Positions 1-12,353 of a stretch of 64,000 nt of DNA are shown here, piece after piece. The notes under the pieces were generated by a model. The model was given only the letters and a program-made list of their open reading frames with translations. It did no database searches and had not been told where the DNA came from. The position numbers and the translations under genes are program-made. The stretch spans positions 140,276-204,275 of the forward strand of contig QNGE01000971.1 in the NCBI GenBank assembly GCA_008508345.1, written 5' to 3'. Positions within the stretch are counted from its first letter, which is position 1, and each line of letters opens with the position of its first letter. This DNA is from Paragonimus westermani. Taxonomy: Eukaryota > Platyhelminthes > Trematoda > Plagiorchiida > Troglotrematidae.

Positions 1-1003
1 AGGAATGCGAATTAGTTGTGATGTTGGGTCACCGATTAGTGCCGCAGTCTATCAGCTTACTCCAGTGGAGCAACAGAAAAATATGGCTAGACGGCATGTT
101 TGTTCTTAATAATTAAAGAGTAGTGTCATTTCCAAAGAGGCAAAATGAAACGAAGAAAAAATTGTGAAATTATGAGAGTAAAAAATAACTTGAAATTTGA
201 GGCGGTGCCGTGATAATGAAAGACAACTATTAAACCCATGATACCGAGATTCTCACCTGAACCATATGAATGTGCACAGCTACAGGACCAGTCGACCGTC
301 CACCGTATAACAGATCGGTATGACACACATACTGCAAACGTGTTTAAACTGGTACGGACCAGTTGCCAGAGATTTGACTCAGTAGCAACTTTCAGGTTGA
401 CCAGAAAAGGCAGCAAAACTTGTAGGTATGATGCAAGCGGTCCACCCTAATTCCAAGTACTAATAAGACAGAATAGGAGTCCACTTTCAAGAGTTTCAAA
501 TTAGATTGTATCAAACTGCCGACTAGTACCATTTTTTGGTCTCTTATTGGCCCGCTGGTAGTTTTGTACTCGCATTTCCTGGCTGGTCATTTCATAAATG
601 ATCACCCACGTTCGCTTGTTGTTAGACACCATATTCAAGTTGAACTTTACAATCATCTCGTCAGCGTGATAAGCACATCTGCCTGTGTTTGTCAGCTCAT
701 TGCAGCAGTAGACGGAACTATAAGGTGCTAACTAAGTGCACATGAACAATGAGCAGACCCATTCGCGTGATCGTTTCAAACTACAACATAACCCATAGTA
801 GCTCAATTATGAGGTCTCTTGTCGCAGATAATACTTAAACTCGAACCGAGTGACGCGCCAAATACAGAATGCTGTGTCAGTCACCTTGTAATGTACTCTA
901 CTAAATTGAGTGCCATACACAATGAGGGGAATTTAAGAGCCAACCGATTGCTATGTATCTACATGCCCATATCGTTTGAGAACCTCGAGACTTAAGTAAA
1001 ACA
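1..1003. other. No gene recognised
   Basis: Only short ORFs (up to about 96 codons) are present, and I recognise no domain in them. If the MTG2 gene to the right continues leftwards as expected, this stretch is intron. The missing MTG2 exon with the Obg G3 motif was looked for here on the minus strand and not found. Confidence 0.4.
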
Positions 1004-1700
1004 ATGGGAATACGCAATTCACATGATGTTCGCCGGAGTAACATGCACTTCAAAAGCTTCTGTCCAGTGCAACATAAGAGAAGTCTAGTCAGGACACTTT
1101 TCCACAGAGCACGGAGGATCTGCACTGAAGACAACCTACAGCTGGAGTTAGGCTTACTGACTGACACACTGCAGGTCAACGGGTAGCCCCTGCGATTTAT
1201 TAAAAAGTACAGCAAAGCCGTCATCTCAACTGTGGAAATGACGACGGTACCGAAGAGGACGGTGTATTTAGAACTCCCGTTTCTAGGAGACAGCTGGTCA
1301 ACAATGACGAGGAAGCGTCTAACAGTGACTGTATCCAAAACTTATAACGCTGCAAAGCTGTGTGTAATACAACGAACGAGAACTCTACCAGTCGTCCCGG
1401 TTACGAACAAACAGTGTACTGTTTATACAAATACTCGTGTAGCAGTATGAGCTACATAGGGAGGACAAACTGACAACTAGCTGTTCGTATCAAGGAGCAT
1501 GTACCCAAATGGCTGGAGACGCAATTAGAAACGCCGGGAGCCTGTATAGATGCCGATGGACGGCACCCCGCATCTGCCGTTGCAAGGCACATAATACAAA
1601 CAGTACACATAGTCAAAGATCCTGACGCATTCTCGGTGATCTTTCGGAGCAACCGGAAACGCATACTGCAGTTTGCTGCGGCCATGACTAGTACACGTCA
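1004..1700 (+). mobile_element. Decayed Penelope-like element, RT tail plus GIY-YIG endonuclease
   Basis: A plus-strand reading gives fragments that align by eye with the Penelope-like protein at 12.1-13.4 kb. The block around 1041-1186 reads MHFKSFCPVQHKRSLVRTLF, comparable to MHFSSFAPIAYKRGLVKTLF in the other copy. An in-frame TAG at 1184-1186 follows, then FIKKYSKA and the segment from 1232. After a frame change near 1450 comes SYIGRTN, a stop, and RIKEHVPKWL, the start of a GIY-YIG nuclease domain, followed by a conserved HIIQT-like stretch ending near 1700. Penelope-like elements combine a telomerase-like reverse transcriptase with this nuclease. This copy lacks the catalytic RT core and has at least two stops and one frameshift, so it is dead. 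It probably lies inside an intron of MTG2 in antisense orientation. Confidence 0.8.
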
Positions 1701-2201
1701 CAGTCTCCTCCCTGTGTGTTCAAAAACAGTTTGTGTTGACACTGCGGTTACCCTGGTAGTCGGCATTCCCACAATTTTGATTTTCAATTTTGGTGTCCGT
1801 CTGTTTAATCCATTAAGCCATGACTTCCGCTCTGTGGAATTTTGACTCGCTCAAAATTCGTTACATGTCCATGTGTGATCATAATATACGAAATGTTACT
1901 CCGGAGAACACGAATTGCGTCTATTCATTGTTTTACTCAAGTTCATCAAGGGAACAAACTGGTTCAAATGATATTCCACTGTTTTGCGAGTCAACGTTGC
2001 AGTAACCAATTTACCTCAAGTGAAATTTCAAAATATGTTGATCAAGCTGGTGCATGCTGCACACGTAGACTGATGATTGTTTGACTCTACACACTGCTCC
2101 TGCAGACTGCAGGCCACAGTTAGACGTAGAACCGAAAAATTTACAGTTGAGGCTGTCACCACGTGCTTCTACACGCCGTTATGGGAAAACGGAACACCAA
2201 C

Positions 2202-2712
2202 CTGTAATATCATAGTTGATCGGTCCCGATTGTAAATCATTCACAAGTGAATCTGAGCTATTCGTAGCTTGGACTGGTAGTGTAGGCACCGTGAGCACAC
2301 CCAGATGGGGTTTTAGGGTAGTGAACGCGTACGGAGCGACCTTCGGACGAGCACGGGTTAGCCGTCGGAGTAAAGTGGATTTCCCGGCATTCGGAGCACC
2401 CACTAGTCCGAGATGAGCAAGACGAGACATTCGTAACAATAGTCGATGACACTCCCCTCGAGCACCACGCTCGGCGATTCGAAGTGGTGTGTTTCTGTCC
2501 GAGCGTGTTCTTGAAGTTAGTGCAGCGTCTGCGGCAGCTGTTAGAAATGCGTTGCCTTTCCCACCGGCACCGCCACGAGCAACGATTAGAAAAGCCGCGT
2601 CCTCTTCTAGTGAACCAATCGACGTGAGACGTCCAGCAGCTAAGCTAGTTGAAACGTTTTCTATGCTGTCCGTGGAATCGTCCAAGGAATAGACATCAGT
2701 TCCTAGGGGGAC
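2202..2712 (-). CDS. MTG2: MTG2 (mitochondrial Obg GTPase), internal exon with Walker A motif
   Basis: This exon carries the end of the Obg fold and the start of the GTPase domain. Reading leftwards it opens with [12 protein letters not shown], passes a serine/acid-rich insert, then [14 protein letters not shown], the Obg glycine-rich loop. The G1 loop GAPNAGKST and the switch I segment [13 protein letters not shown] follow. The acceptor is ..ctactag immediately before GTC at 2712, and the donor is CAG|GTTGGT at 2202/2201. At 511 nt it ends in phase 1. Family members are mitochondrial and associate with the large ribosomal subunit late in its assembly. The insert of about 25 residues between VPLGT and the GGAGGKGN loop looks longer than in the vertebrate proteins. 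The next exon, with the DxPG G3 motif, is expected further left, outside the window. Confidence 0.92.
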
Positions 2713-3904
2713 CTAGTAGTCGCAGGTAATGATAGTAATAATTCATCAGTCTGGCTAAGTGATCGAGTAATCATCGGGAAATCACATTAAGAACTATTGA
2801 GTGGAATTGGAAGATTACCTTGACACACACAGGGATTGCAGCAGAAGCAAATCCAACAGCTGATACACATAAACACAATGCAAGAGGCTCGGCCGGTGAT
2901 GTGACAACGAAAGGAACTGTGATACGGACACAGCAGCCTCCACCTTCGTTAGTTCTTGAACAAAGAAGGGAGTTGGTTTAGATGCGTCCAGACAGTACCT
3001 TTGAGTCAAGAGTCCGCGCAAATCATGTTGTTCAAAATTAAATGGGAGCCTAGTGCAACACTATTTGAAGCAAGGACAACAGTTCGGTATTTACGACACT
3101 TTCCTCTGTGAAGACAGATGCGATAGTTAAAGTTCCGATGATGATGGTGGGGAACATACGAAGTCCACTGTCGACCAACTCCACTGTTTATTGGGCGCGA
3201 GCAACCATCGAGTGGTTCGCAAGTAATCATGATGGTGTCCGGTCATTCAGGTTGACTAACTCATCATTCGTATACGTTTGCATCAGGAAGCCTGAACTCA
3301 AAGTTTAGTGATATCGCTCGATGAGTAATTAAAGAAACAGCTTTGCCACAGTTCCGGGTGTCAAATGTTTGTGTCTTTAACATTCACGACTAGCACCCTT
3401 ACAAAAAGAAAACAGTGAATATGACTGACCCCACAGAAGCTAGACGAAACGGATATAGCCTTCGGGTTTCCAAGGTGGCTTCATTCAATCTCAGATAAGC
3501 ACGGCAAGCACAAAAATCAACACGTTGTTGTGTACAAAACCGAACGTGCTCACCTTCCATAGCGAAGGTCTAGTCAACACTAGGTAATGTCGCTTGGAGG
3601 TTGCAAAACAAACATAGGAAGGAGATGAATAGGGAAACAGAAGATACTTAGACTTCTTTTCAGAGCAAACACATCAGTTCCACGGAGAACGACTCCTTCA
3701 AAGATATTCTTCCGAATTGCTCCAACTTACAACTAATTGGTTCCGTTTATAGCAGAGCGGTTCGGAAAGAATAGTTCGAATATGAAACACACGTAAACAC
3801 AGTTAATGCTAGTGTACGCGTGAGCAAAGTGCAACTTATGTTTCAAAGTACGAGGCACATACTCAAATGTAAACAATTCTTCACATTCATAAGTCGATGC
3901 TCAC
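2713..3904 (-). other. MTG2 intron between exons at 3905-4020 and 2202-2712
   Basis: The 1192-nt interval runs from a GTGAGC donor at 3904 to a ..CTACTAG acceptor at 2713. It holds only short, unrecognised ORFs. The intron interrupts the reading between TYLQ and VPLG in phase 0. Confidence 0.8.
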
Positions 3905-4020
3905 CTGAAGGTAAGTGTGTTCCGCATTGGCTCCATGACAGTTGCTTGGGTAGCCATTGATTCCATCGCGTCCACGGACGACCGATTGCAAATGTGATAA
4001 ATCTGTTACATGTTGACTAG
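3905..4020 (-). CDS. MTG2: MTG2 internal exon, Obg fold middle
   Basis: This 116-nt exon is too short to appear as an ORF but is well supported. Between a ttctgcag acceptor (exon starts at 4020) and a CAG|GTGAGC donor it encodes SQHVTDLSHLQSVVRGRDG, then a run ending AEHTYLQ. This corresponds to the Obg fold region after the first glycine loop, where vertebrate MTG2 has VKSLSSVLSQYQGFHGEDGG and then a segment ending YIQ before VPVG. The phases fit: the upstream exon donates one base (G), this exon starts with two (CT, giving an alanine codon) and ends in phase 0. The downstream exon then supplies VPLGT. The identification is my alignment by eye; a transcript would settle it. Confidence 0.9.
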
Positions 4021-6742
4021 CTGCAGAAGAAAAGTATCAGATCATAAGGAGGTTGGCAGAATTGGAACGTTTATTCCACCGATGCCGCCTTAATTTGTGG
4101 AGAAAAAAACTCTAACAAAATGCACTGAAATCAAAAGAGCAGACAATAAAGAAGAGACATTCAATTTATTCGGAGTCTGGAGTTGAGTATGCTTCATAAA
4201 CTTGTGTCAAACTGAGCACCGAAATGTTCACTACACATTTTTGTGAAATATGACAGTTACTCAGCGATCCTTCAAAAAGACAAGACTAAAATTAATACAT
4301 TTCCATTGACCGATTTCAAGCGTTCACAGTCGGTGAACAGTTCTAGCGAGCAGAAAGCTGAGAAGACCAGACATCTATTTTGACATCCTAACTCGCAAAA
4401 CCCATGGTAAACGACCGCTATATGAATTACGCGACCTTTTTAACATAAAACTTCTGTTGTGTCTGCAAAAAGTGATCGCCAGGGAACTTGCTTATTTGGA
4501 GCAAAATTCCTGTGACGCAAGAAGACTCCCGGTACAAACTTAAGCATTCAATTGCGCAGTTGCACTTGTCCACGCATCGGGCTATAGTACTTTGGTGCAA
4601 GCAATCGCGTGCCTTCAATCATCCCAAAAGTTGTAAAAAGCTGTTATCTCCCCGAACACCCCAGAGTAGCATACACCACTTCATTCTAGGTGCTACACAA
4701 CAACTTGAGCTAACATCACGGTACAATAGTGAACATAGGAAGCAAGAGGGGAAATGAGTATGGCGAGGCTGTGTAAGAAGCCTAGTAATTGATACATTAG
4801 AACGTATACACACGAAGTTTCTCAAGAGGCACGATAGTGAAACGTTTCAATTATTGCACAAAACCGTCGGATGCACCCTACTCCAGTAGCCTGCCACAGA
4901 GAGTATGTAGACTTATGACTAAAGTTTCATGTGTCAAGTGGTAGAACGATTGTGCTTTACACTGTACACAATTAGTTTACATGTGCAACCTGAAGGATAG
5001 ACGAAGATAGTGAACAAATGCCTTTCAGATGACCTTGCTTGATATCACCTCTTATCGACCAGCAAGAATGAATCAGCAGTCGATGTCAACATTTTACTGC
5101 CATACAGCAGTGTAACACAATAACCAGTCGGAACAAAAATATAAGTAAACAGAATGGATTCCCAATACGAAAAGAGTAAGTTCCAGGAAGACTGCGCCCA
5201 GGTATTCAAAGTTTAGGTATCTACACCTTGCAAACAACAACCAACCACAAAAAGCTGGGGGGCTATGTGAGAGTAAGACAACAGCTTTGAAGCAGCTTCC
5301 ATACGGCTACCAATACATAGCTACATTGATTGTCCAAAGTGTTTTGCTAGGAAAGTAGAAACAATGGTACCATAGGTTTTAAGAAATTGGTGGATGTACA
5401 CAGTCCTGTGTCAGCAGCCTAGAACGCAAAACAAACACCGTCATCGCATGTTTGCGAATAGCGAACTCATGTCAGATGAGCACCAAACGTTTTCTCAGTT
5501 TTTAAGAGCACATCGTAAAATAAATATACCGGCGGTTCTCGTCACCTGTAACCCAGCCAAGCCTCAACGGTCACTGCAAAACGATTCATACGCTAGTTAG
5601 TGTAAATCCAGTTGGCATTCTAAGCCATTGCAATCCATTCTTCTCATAGGCTGAAACAGACCAGTCATTTGTAGTTGGTATTTTAACTAACACAGACGTT
5701 CACAGTGGACCTGAAAGCGGTTGAGGGCGTTTTACAAACCTACTGATTATCGAGAAGTGGTGAATAGCTGTTTCGGCTCAGATTAATCGGATCAGCGCCA
5801 GACAGATCGGAGAAGCAAACTTGTGATCTGTGATAATGTTGGAATGCCAGTTCAAAAACCTGTCCACATGATCTGTAAGAAAAAGAAGTGCTACAACCAC
5901 GAACAGTTCAACCGACTTCTGAGTTTTATATTATGAGGAGTTTTGTTGTCACGTGACATGCAAGCTCACATATCGGCTGGATACCACCAGGTTTCCAAAA
6001 ACTACAGGAACGAGCAGTAGCGACAACCGGTGTCGAACGCACATCCGTGTGATTAGTAGTAGAGCGTCATAGTCACTACATTGCCGCATATACCATAGGA
6101 CACGTAAGTGGTGAGACCGCGTAAATTAGAGTTACCGTCTTGAATAATCGATTATCCGGGTTCATTGTTAATCAGAAGAATGCCAAGAACACACTGAGTT
6201 TGTCAAAAAATGGGTACTGCTCAAACATGTTTAATCGGGAAGTGTAAATCAATCGAACAAAGTAGAGCCCACAGAAAACGACGTCTACTACCAAGAGGAA
6301 GGTTGCTTGCCTGAACGCGGAACACTTTATACACAGTCATTCGCTGTAGATTATCACAAGCCAGTGGAGTACATTACGCTCACAAGTGATCGCAGGTGTC
6401 ACACTCAAAAAGGAACACCAGAATTAGTCGTGACAAAGATATGCACTGCTTACCATTACTTACAATTAGTCAAAAAATGGTTCAACAAGCTCAAAGATAT
6501 CCGTGATTTCAACTCCAACAGAAGTCCAGTCGTGGGGGCATCGATTAGAGCTTACAGCTAAATTTGTCTTCTCTCGAGGTGATCGGACATCCTAAACATT
6601 ACTCACAAGCGAATGTGACCAAGCGTTTGCATATGATAATTCAGTCGTGCCTGATGTGAAGTCAACGGCGAAGCAGTCAAAACCGTCGTCTTATGAAAGT
6701 GTGGCCGGAGTTCTAATCTTGGACACGAAAAGAGCTACCTAC
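4021..6742 (-). other. MTG2 intron, 2.7 kb
   Basis: The interval starts after the AAG|GTAGGT donor at 6743/6742 and ends at the TGCAG acceptor at 4022-4021. Only ORFs below about 90 codons occur, on both strands, with no recognisable domain. No transposon was identified in it. Confidence 0.75.
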
Positions 6743-6890
6743 CTTGCAGTATAATGTGTCCGCCATTGCCACCATCACCACCACTGGGACCGCCTTTTGG
6801 ATTGCAGAAGAGCCGATCGAAAGCGACGCAGCCATCTCCACCATGACCCGCTTCAACAACCATGCGCTTCATATTCACAAATTTACGTGG
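6743..6890 (-). CDS. MTG2: MTG2 exon with Obg N-terminal glycine-rich loop
   Basis: This minus-strand exon encodes [20 protein letters not shown], then [17 protein letters not shown], ending with one base of the next codon. KFV.., GGDG and [12 protein letters not shown] are the hallmark first segment of the Obg fold. GGDGGNGGH followed by I/V-I-L matches MTG2/GTPBP5 better than GTPBP10. The donor is CAAG|GTAGGT. The proposed acceptor is the AG at 6892-6891, after a pyrimidine-rich stretch; the open frame continues a little further (to 6929) but has no ATG there. The true start and mitochondrial targeting peptide must lie on an exon to the right that I could not identify. The three exons together give about 260 codons; the human protein is about 400. 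Confidence 0.9.
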
Positions 6891-9800
6891 CTTGTTTTTC
6901 AAATGAAGAAAGTGAAAAGAATAGTTCAATTAATATCATTTGAAAATACTCCGAAGATTCGAATGAACATAGTGCAGTCTGCACCGTTAATGAGGGGGCG
7001 AGTTTAAGTTTGTTCACACCGGTTTACACTGGTAGCGACCAATACCTAAACCGTTCACGGACTACAATGATTAGGGACCGTTTCTGTTACGCGACATGGG
7101 TGTCGTGCTTGGCCCGTACGACTACACGAAGAACGTAGAAGTAAATTGACAAGGTTATCACTGACGTAAACTGGTTGCCATGGGTCACGTTTAACCGAAC
7201 AATGGGACCCTACCAATTGAAACTAGTGACCATACACGGACTTTTCCGGAGGTGCCTCTCCTACGAGGATCGATCGGTCAAGAAAATTGGTCAGAAACTC
7301 GAAATCGTAATCATGTTCCGAGTATTTTTATCCGGTGAATCAGGACAAAGATAAAACTGGTCACAGTGATTGATTTCGTTTGATAAGACGTGTGTTGAAA
7401 ACAGTAAAGCGAATGCCTACAATAAAATGCAGTTGACGCAATGCATAGGAAAACAACGTTCACCTTTGTTCTAAAAAAAATAGTGTGTAGTGAGGTTTCG
7501 AACACTGAATGTTTTCACAGAACAGGGGAATACCAACAGCTTTTCACACTGATTCGTCAGTGCTAAAAAAACCAAGAACAATGAAGTTTTTATTTCAGTG
7601 CCTTTACGTTAGGCGTGAAAGAAAACAGGTAAAAAGCGAGCATTAACGAATGTGTTGTGAGTATGGCGCAAAACAACTCATGTCACAAAGACCGCAACAG
7701 CTCGGGGCTAATGAATAATCGGCTCTAAACACAAAACGGCTCCGCCTAAACCGAGTGGTTTCCATGATCTCGGAAATCTCCCATTGTATAGATTTGCATC
7801 TATACTTTATAACGTCTCCCATCTTTCCTACTGGGTCAGAGACGGTAGAAAGGAAACCATCCACATTACTGGCCGGGTGGTATGGTTAAATCAGCACAAA
7901 ACACTAAACGGAGTCCGTCTTTGAACTGTTTCATTCAAGTTACATTCAAGTAGAACATCACACATATTTGATCGCGGTCTTCGCATTCAGATAGACTCTC
8001 TAGCCGTCCACTTTCAATCATATGTAAGTGATGTTCAACTTGGAATTAACTAAACCCCCGACTACCCATCCGTAACCATGCAAGCTAGTCAAAGGATATA
8101 ACTGATTCGAACTGTCTAGTTCAAGTAAGAATATCTTTTCGGGATAAGTTTACTCGACATAAAAGTGATACGAAATCACTCACCGTACACCCGGGAGCTC
8201 GTGACTTCAACCCATTTATTAATCCAGCCTGTTGAACACTGTCTGGTCTCAGCGTACTGAATGCAACTCGAGAAATCGTTGACGTCCATACGAAGCGTTT
8301 GTACATGTCCCAATACCGTCAAGCCTAAAATCAACGTAATGGATAGTAGGTAGACGAGTTAGATCATTGACAGGGAAACTAACCGGTACGTTGTCTCTTT
8401 TCAACCGCGGCAATCAGCACGCGTTCCACGGTCCTATCACACTTATTTTATTTGCCCGGAATCTACGATAGTATCACAAAGCTGTCTGCATTGGCCTCCT
8501 GTATCGTAGGAAATCCGCAGACATGAAATGTGCTGCAGCGAGTAAATGCCACTTGGCGAGTCCCAACAAGCCCGGTTATTTTTAAACCATGAATCCCGTT
8601 TTGACGCCCTTTGGCATGCGCTTCAAAGTATAAAGTCGCTCAAAGACTGTGACAGGATCTTCGGTCTTTGACTGAGGAGTAAACAACCGGAGGTTTCCGC
8701 ATCCAGAAAGTTGTACCTCAAGAGTGTGTCAAATGATAACAAAGTCCCTGTTTCTGACATGAGCACAGACTTTTTCGAAGTGGTGCGCGTTTGTTGTCAA
8801 AAAGGCACCCCCATTTAAGCTTGAGTGATACATTAAGGTAGCCACAGGTGGAGCCATTTTACATTAATGTTCCAAGATGCGATCACTAGATGTGTGACAT
8901 CTCTGAGCATGGATATCCCCGCTACATTGCATGTACCGGACAGTCAACGTGTGAAAAAAATGAGAAGTTTAAGAGGAGCTGGTGTTCGGAGGACCAGAAA
9001 TCGTTGACCCAAATCCTGTTTATCCTTGAAATAAGTCTGGCTTTTTCTTCTCATGGTGATAATGATAGCTAGGGACCAGTGTCAACCATTGATATATTAT
9101 TGTCGATGATGATGACCTCAACCCTGAGAACACAGAGAGAAACGGTCAGTATTGCAATAGAGAAGTCAATAAATCGATCACCACAGGTAGCATCCTTTGT
9201 CCAGCTTTCAGCTCAATAGCGTAACGTACATAATGGTCAATCAGTAAATTAACAAATGAAAGTAAAACTGGCCACTCGCAGGTGATACGGTTCTCGGAAA
9301 GTTAACGAATCTCCAAGCGAGGCTGATAAATCAATACAGTATTCAGAATTTTTGCAACGACTCTTACCTTTTGAATTCTACCGCAAGGTTTTCAGTCCAG
9401 TTCGGTTTACCTACTACGCATCGTCTACCGTTCCAATACAAAGATCTGAAGAAACTATGGGTATATGCGGCGATCATTAGCGGACAGCAAGACGAGCTTC
9501 TGTTACGGAAGAATAAGTCGCGCCTATGCTGACGGATTGATCAGTCAGAAACGACGGCCAAGAAAAGTTTACAAATTGGAATTGAGCCGCGCTTACTCAA
9601 GAATCAAACTGGAAGAATAAGCATTACTGCAATACAACTGCCTGTCGTTCGGGAATACAACAACAACATAAGTTAATGTGCATTCAAAGGCAGTAACTAA
9701 GGCAATCTTCAGTTATTAGAATACCTGGTTTGGGCATTTTTTGTGCTACCCTTTTGACAAGCGCATAGAGATATATTGTCAGAGCCTCAGAGAGGATTGG

Positions 9801-10661
9801 GAAATGCGTTGCAGCCCAATCACTGTTTTTCATAAAGGTGCTAAGCAGTTATTCATGGGATTCGAAATCATAGAGAAAGTGCACCCCTTCAGTTAGAGGC
9901 TCCGAGATTAGTTAACAGACTGGAGACACTGTCAGGTACTACGCCAATTAGCGAACGCCCAAGTAATGAACTCTAAAATTTCAAATCGCCTATAATTCAG
10001 TAATGTTTGTTGAGACGTCCACATACGAATACTAAGCAGTGTAAATAAATATTCCATAACAAAAGCTTACAGAGCTAGATGTATTGACAGTAGCTCAGAA
10101 TGGTTCAACCGTAACGCCACTGATCATCCGGCACACCGCTGTCAGTTAGAACCGCGGCTATATCAGTTAACCTTGTCTGTTTCCATGGTTTAGCTGTATC
10201 CAACTCGTACGCAGTAAAGCACATTTTAGCAGAAAAGATTTTTGTGGCACACCATCCCAAATCATAATTCAGACGTTAAGTTAAGTCACCTTTTTAGTTT
10301 TATCATCATATTGCATTTACGCCGAACTATGAGTAAGCTGGGTGTTAGCATGCTACTCAAACCTACATTCGACAGCACCGAATTTTAGACTAAGAAATGT
10401 GATAAACGGTAGGCGTCATTGTCACTAACCCAGCGTACGCTAAATTCCCAGTAAATCCCCCGTAGTGCTAACCGAATTCACTGCATACAAAAAGTTTAAT
10501 ATGCAAAAGCGTCACGCCGGACACTTGATACCATCAATCGCATTTTCGGTTATCCCAATTCAGTGAATTGGAAATGAACTGATGTGTTTGTTCTCATCTG
10601 TCCGTTAACCAAAGCTAGTTTAATGACAAGTTGAAAACAGAGATTAGCGTTCATTCATTCA
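6891..10661. other. No gene recognised
   Basis: Several ORFs of 60-75 codons occur (for example minus 7643-7864 and 8121-8306), but none shows a known motif. The first MTG2 exon may lie here; I could not pick it out. No clear transposon coding remnant was seen. Confidence 0.4.
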
Positions 10662-11262
10662 CCTGGAATAACCCCACTGATCCGGAGCTTCTGGAGTAGA
10701 GCCATCAGTTCTCTGACTAAGGCTAGACCCCGTCTGGGCTAAGTGCTTTGTGACGAATCAGTTATTTGACCTCAAATAAGACTTCTGCTTCTAAGGGTGC
10801 TGAAACCTCAGCAAATCAATAATGAGAACAGTCAAAGCCCGAAGGCGTAGTCAATAATGCAGGAGATCAGCCGAACTGCTGTCAGAAGTGCTAAATCCGG
10901 CCTCCCAATTGCCATTTTAGGCTGTGAATATACTCTCCATTAGCCTCGCAGACTACCTCGTCCACACCTGGCTTCCTGCTGCCAGTTGCAACGATGAGAT
11001 GGAAACTCTTCATAGATTTCCCGGTGGCAGCGGCTTGTTCCATCTCGACAGCACATTGTATCCATCACGCTCCTCAATCCACTCATAGTTGCTTCCAAAG
11101 TTCCACGTGAGTAGCCTTGTGGGCTCAGTTATACTCACTGCTGAACGGAATACTTCGGCGAGCGTCAGGAAATTACAGTGATCGTATAGATATCCAGTGG
11201 ACGACAACTGAACGAGCAACAGTGCCGCACAAGTTAGCATCCCACTTGCACATTTTATGCAT
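10662..11262 (-). mobile_element. Internal fragment of an RTE non-LTR element
   Basis: The sequence is an inverted copy of the RTE element at the right end of the window (about 62665-63260). From 10680 to 10960 the two differ at only a few bases; further on similarity is lower but continuous up to GCACATTTTATGC. Translated, both copies share MLTCAALLLVQL, GYLY and EVFRSAVS segments, which are frame-shifted readings of the linker between endonuclease and reverse transcriptase. The catalytic RT part and the 3' end are absent, which is unusual because ordinary LINE insertions lose the 5' side instead. Confidence 0.75.
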
Positions 11263-12062
11263 TTTGTCCGCGGTTGGCGGATACTGGGGAGATCCGTACG
11301 TCGTACGGAGGGAACGCTGCCCAGGACTCATGTGCTCCCGTTGGGGAATCTGAAACTCTTTTGTGGCAGGGTAACACACGCTATGTCATAGTACCGTTGA
11401 AGAGCTTATGTGGCATTCTATAGGAGACCCAACCGTAAATTCATCACGTCAGGGTAGTACCACCGCTCACTGTCCGCGACTGTGTAATCACCGGGAGAAC
11501 CACGTTTACTTCACAGTTAATCCTTACGTGGAAGGTCGTTCCCCATCCCACAGCCTGGGGACGCGCTCGGGAGCGTTGAGCAGGCCCACTGGTTTGTCCG
11601 AGTAGCATGTGACACTGAAAGACCGTACAACAATTCCTGGATTAAACAGAAAGCAAAAACGATGTTTACCCTTTGAGGACTAGATAGCGTTGAAATCGTT
11701 GGACTACCCTATACTGTGGAAGGGAGGCCATTAAAGAATTGCTTTTTTTCGCGCGCAATACCATTTTCTTAACTAGTAAGAGATTTGCTATAGTTCAACG
11801 CCTCTATGCATTCAATCAAACCATTAAAGGACGCATTAAGAGGCATTCAAACCGAAATAATGGGTGAATAATGACCAACAACGCTGTGATGATTCGAAGC
11901 CCACGTTCAACAGACTGTTACTAAGAGAGAATGTGAGTTACCAGAACGATAGGCTTTATTCAACTTGTAAACAAGCCATATGATGAATAGTGTAGAGGAT
12001 GGAAAAAATACAACCACATAGCATTCACCCGACTGGAAGTAATTCGGAGGGACTTTCGTAAG
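11263..12062. other. Untranslated or unrecognised sequence; likely 3' flank of the Penelope-like element
   Basis: A GC-rich patch around 11480-11600 contains one 65-codon plus-strand ORF without known motifs. From about 11900 to 12062 the sequence may be the 3' non-coding part of the adjacent minus-strand Penelope-like element. No gene was recognised. Confidence 0.35.
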
Positions 12063-12341
12063 TCATAGAACACAAACATAACATAACGTCGGTTGGTAAG
12101 TTCGAATGAGTATCGCTTCGCAGAAAGCTAGTAACTTCGGATTTCGGTTGCGCAACAGTATATTGGAAGAGTTTACTAGGTCAACTTGATGACCTGTTGT
12201 CATGAGGTGTTTAGCAATCGATGACGTTGGATTTCGAGTAGTCAATGCACCAAGTTGGGGCTGGTGCGTCATCTGATGTTTCAACCACTTCAGGATGTGT
12301 TCGGCGACTCGTTTTGTTAGTTGTCGGTCTGCTCTGCCCAT
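12063..12341 (-). pseudogene. GIY-YIG endonuclease domain of the Penelope-like element
   Basis: In frame with the RT segment but separated by a stop, this 92-codon stretch starts YMGRADRQLTKRVAEHI, the usual Y-x-G-R-T-x-R-x-L-x-x-R-x-x-E-H block of Penelope-type GIY-YIG nucleases. A later SSIAKHLMTTGHQVD block matches the family's conserved A-x-H-x-x-x-x-H region. The domain would nick target DNA for priming. The segment aligns with the fragment at about 1450-1700 on the opposite strand. Confidence 0.85.
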
Positions 12342-12353
12342 GTAAACGTCACT

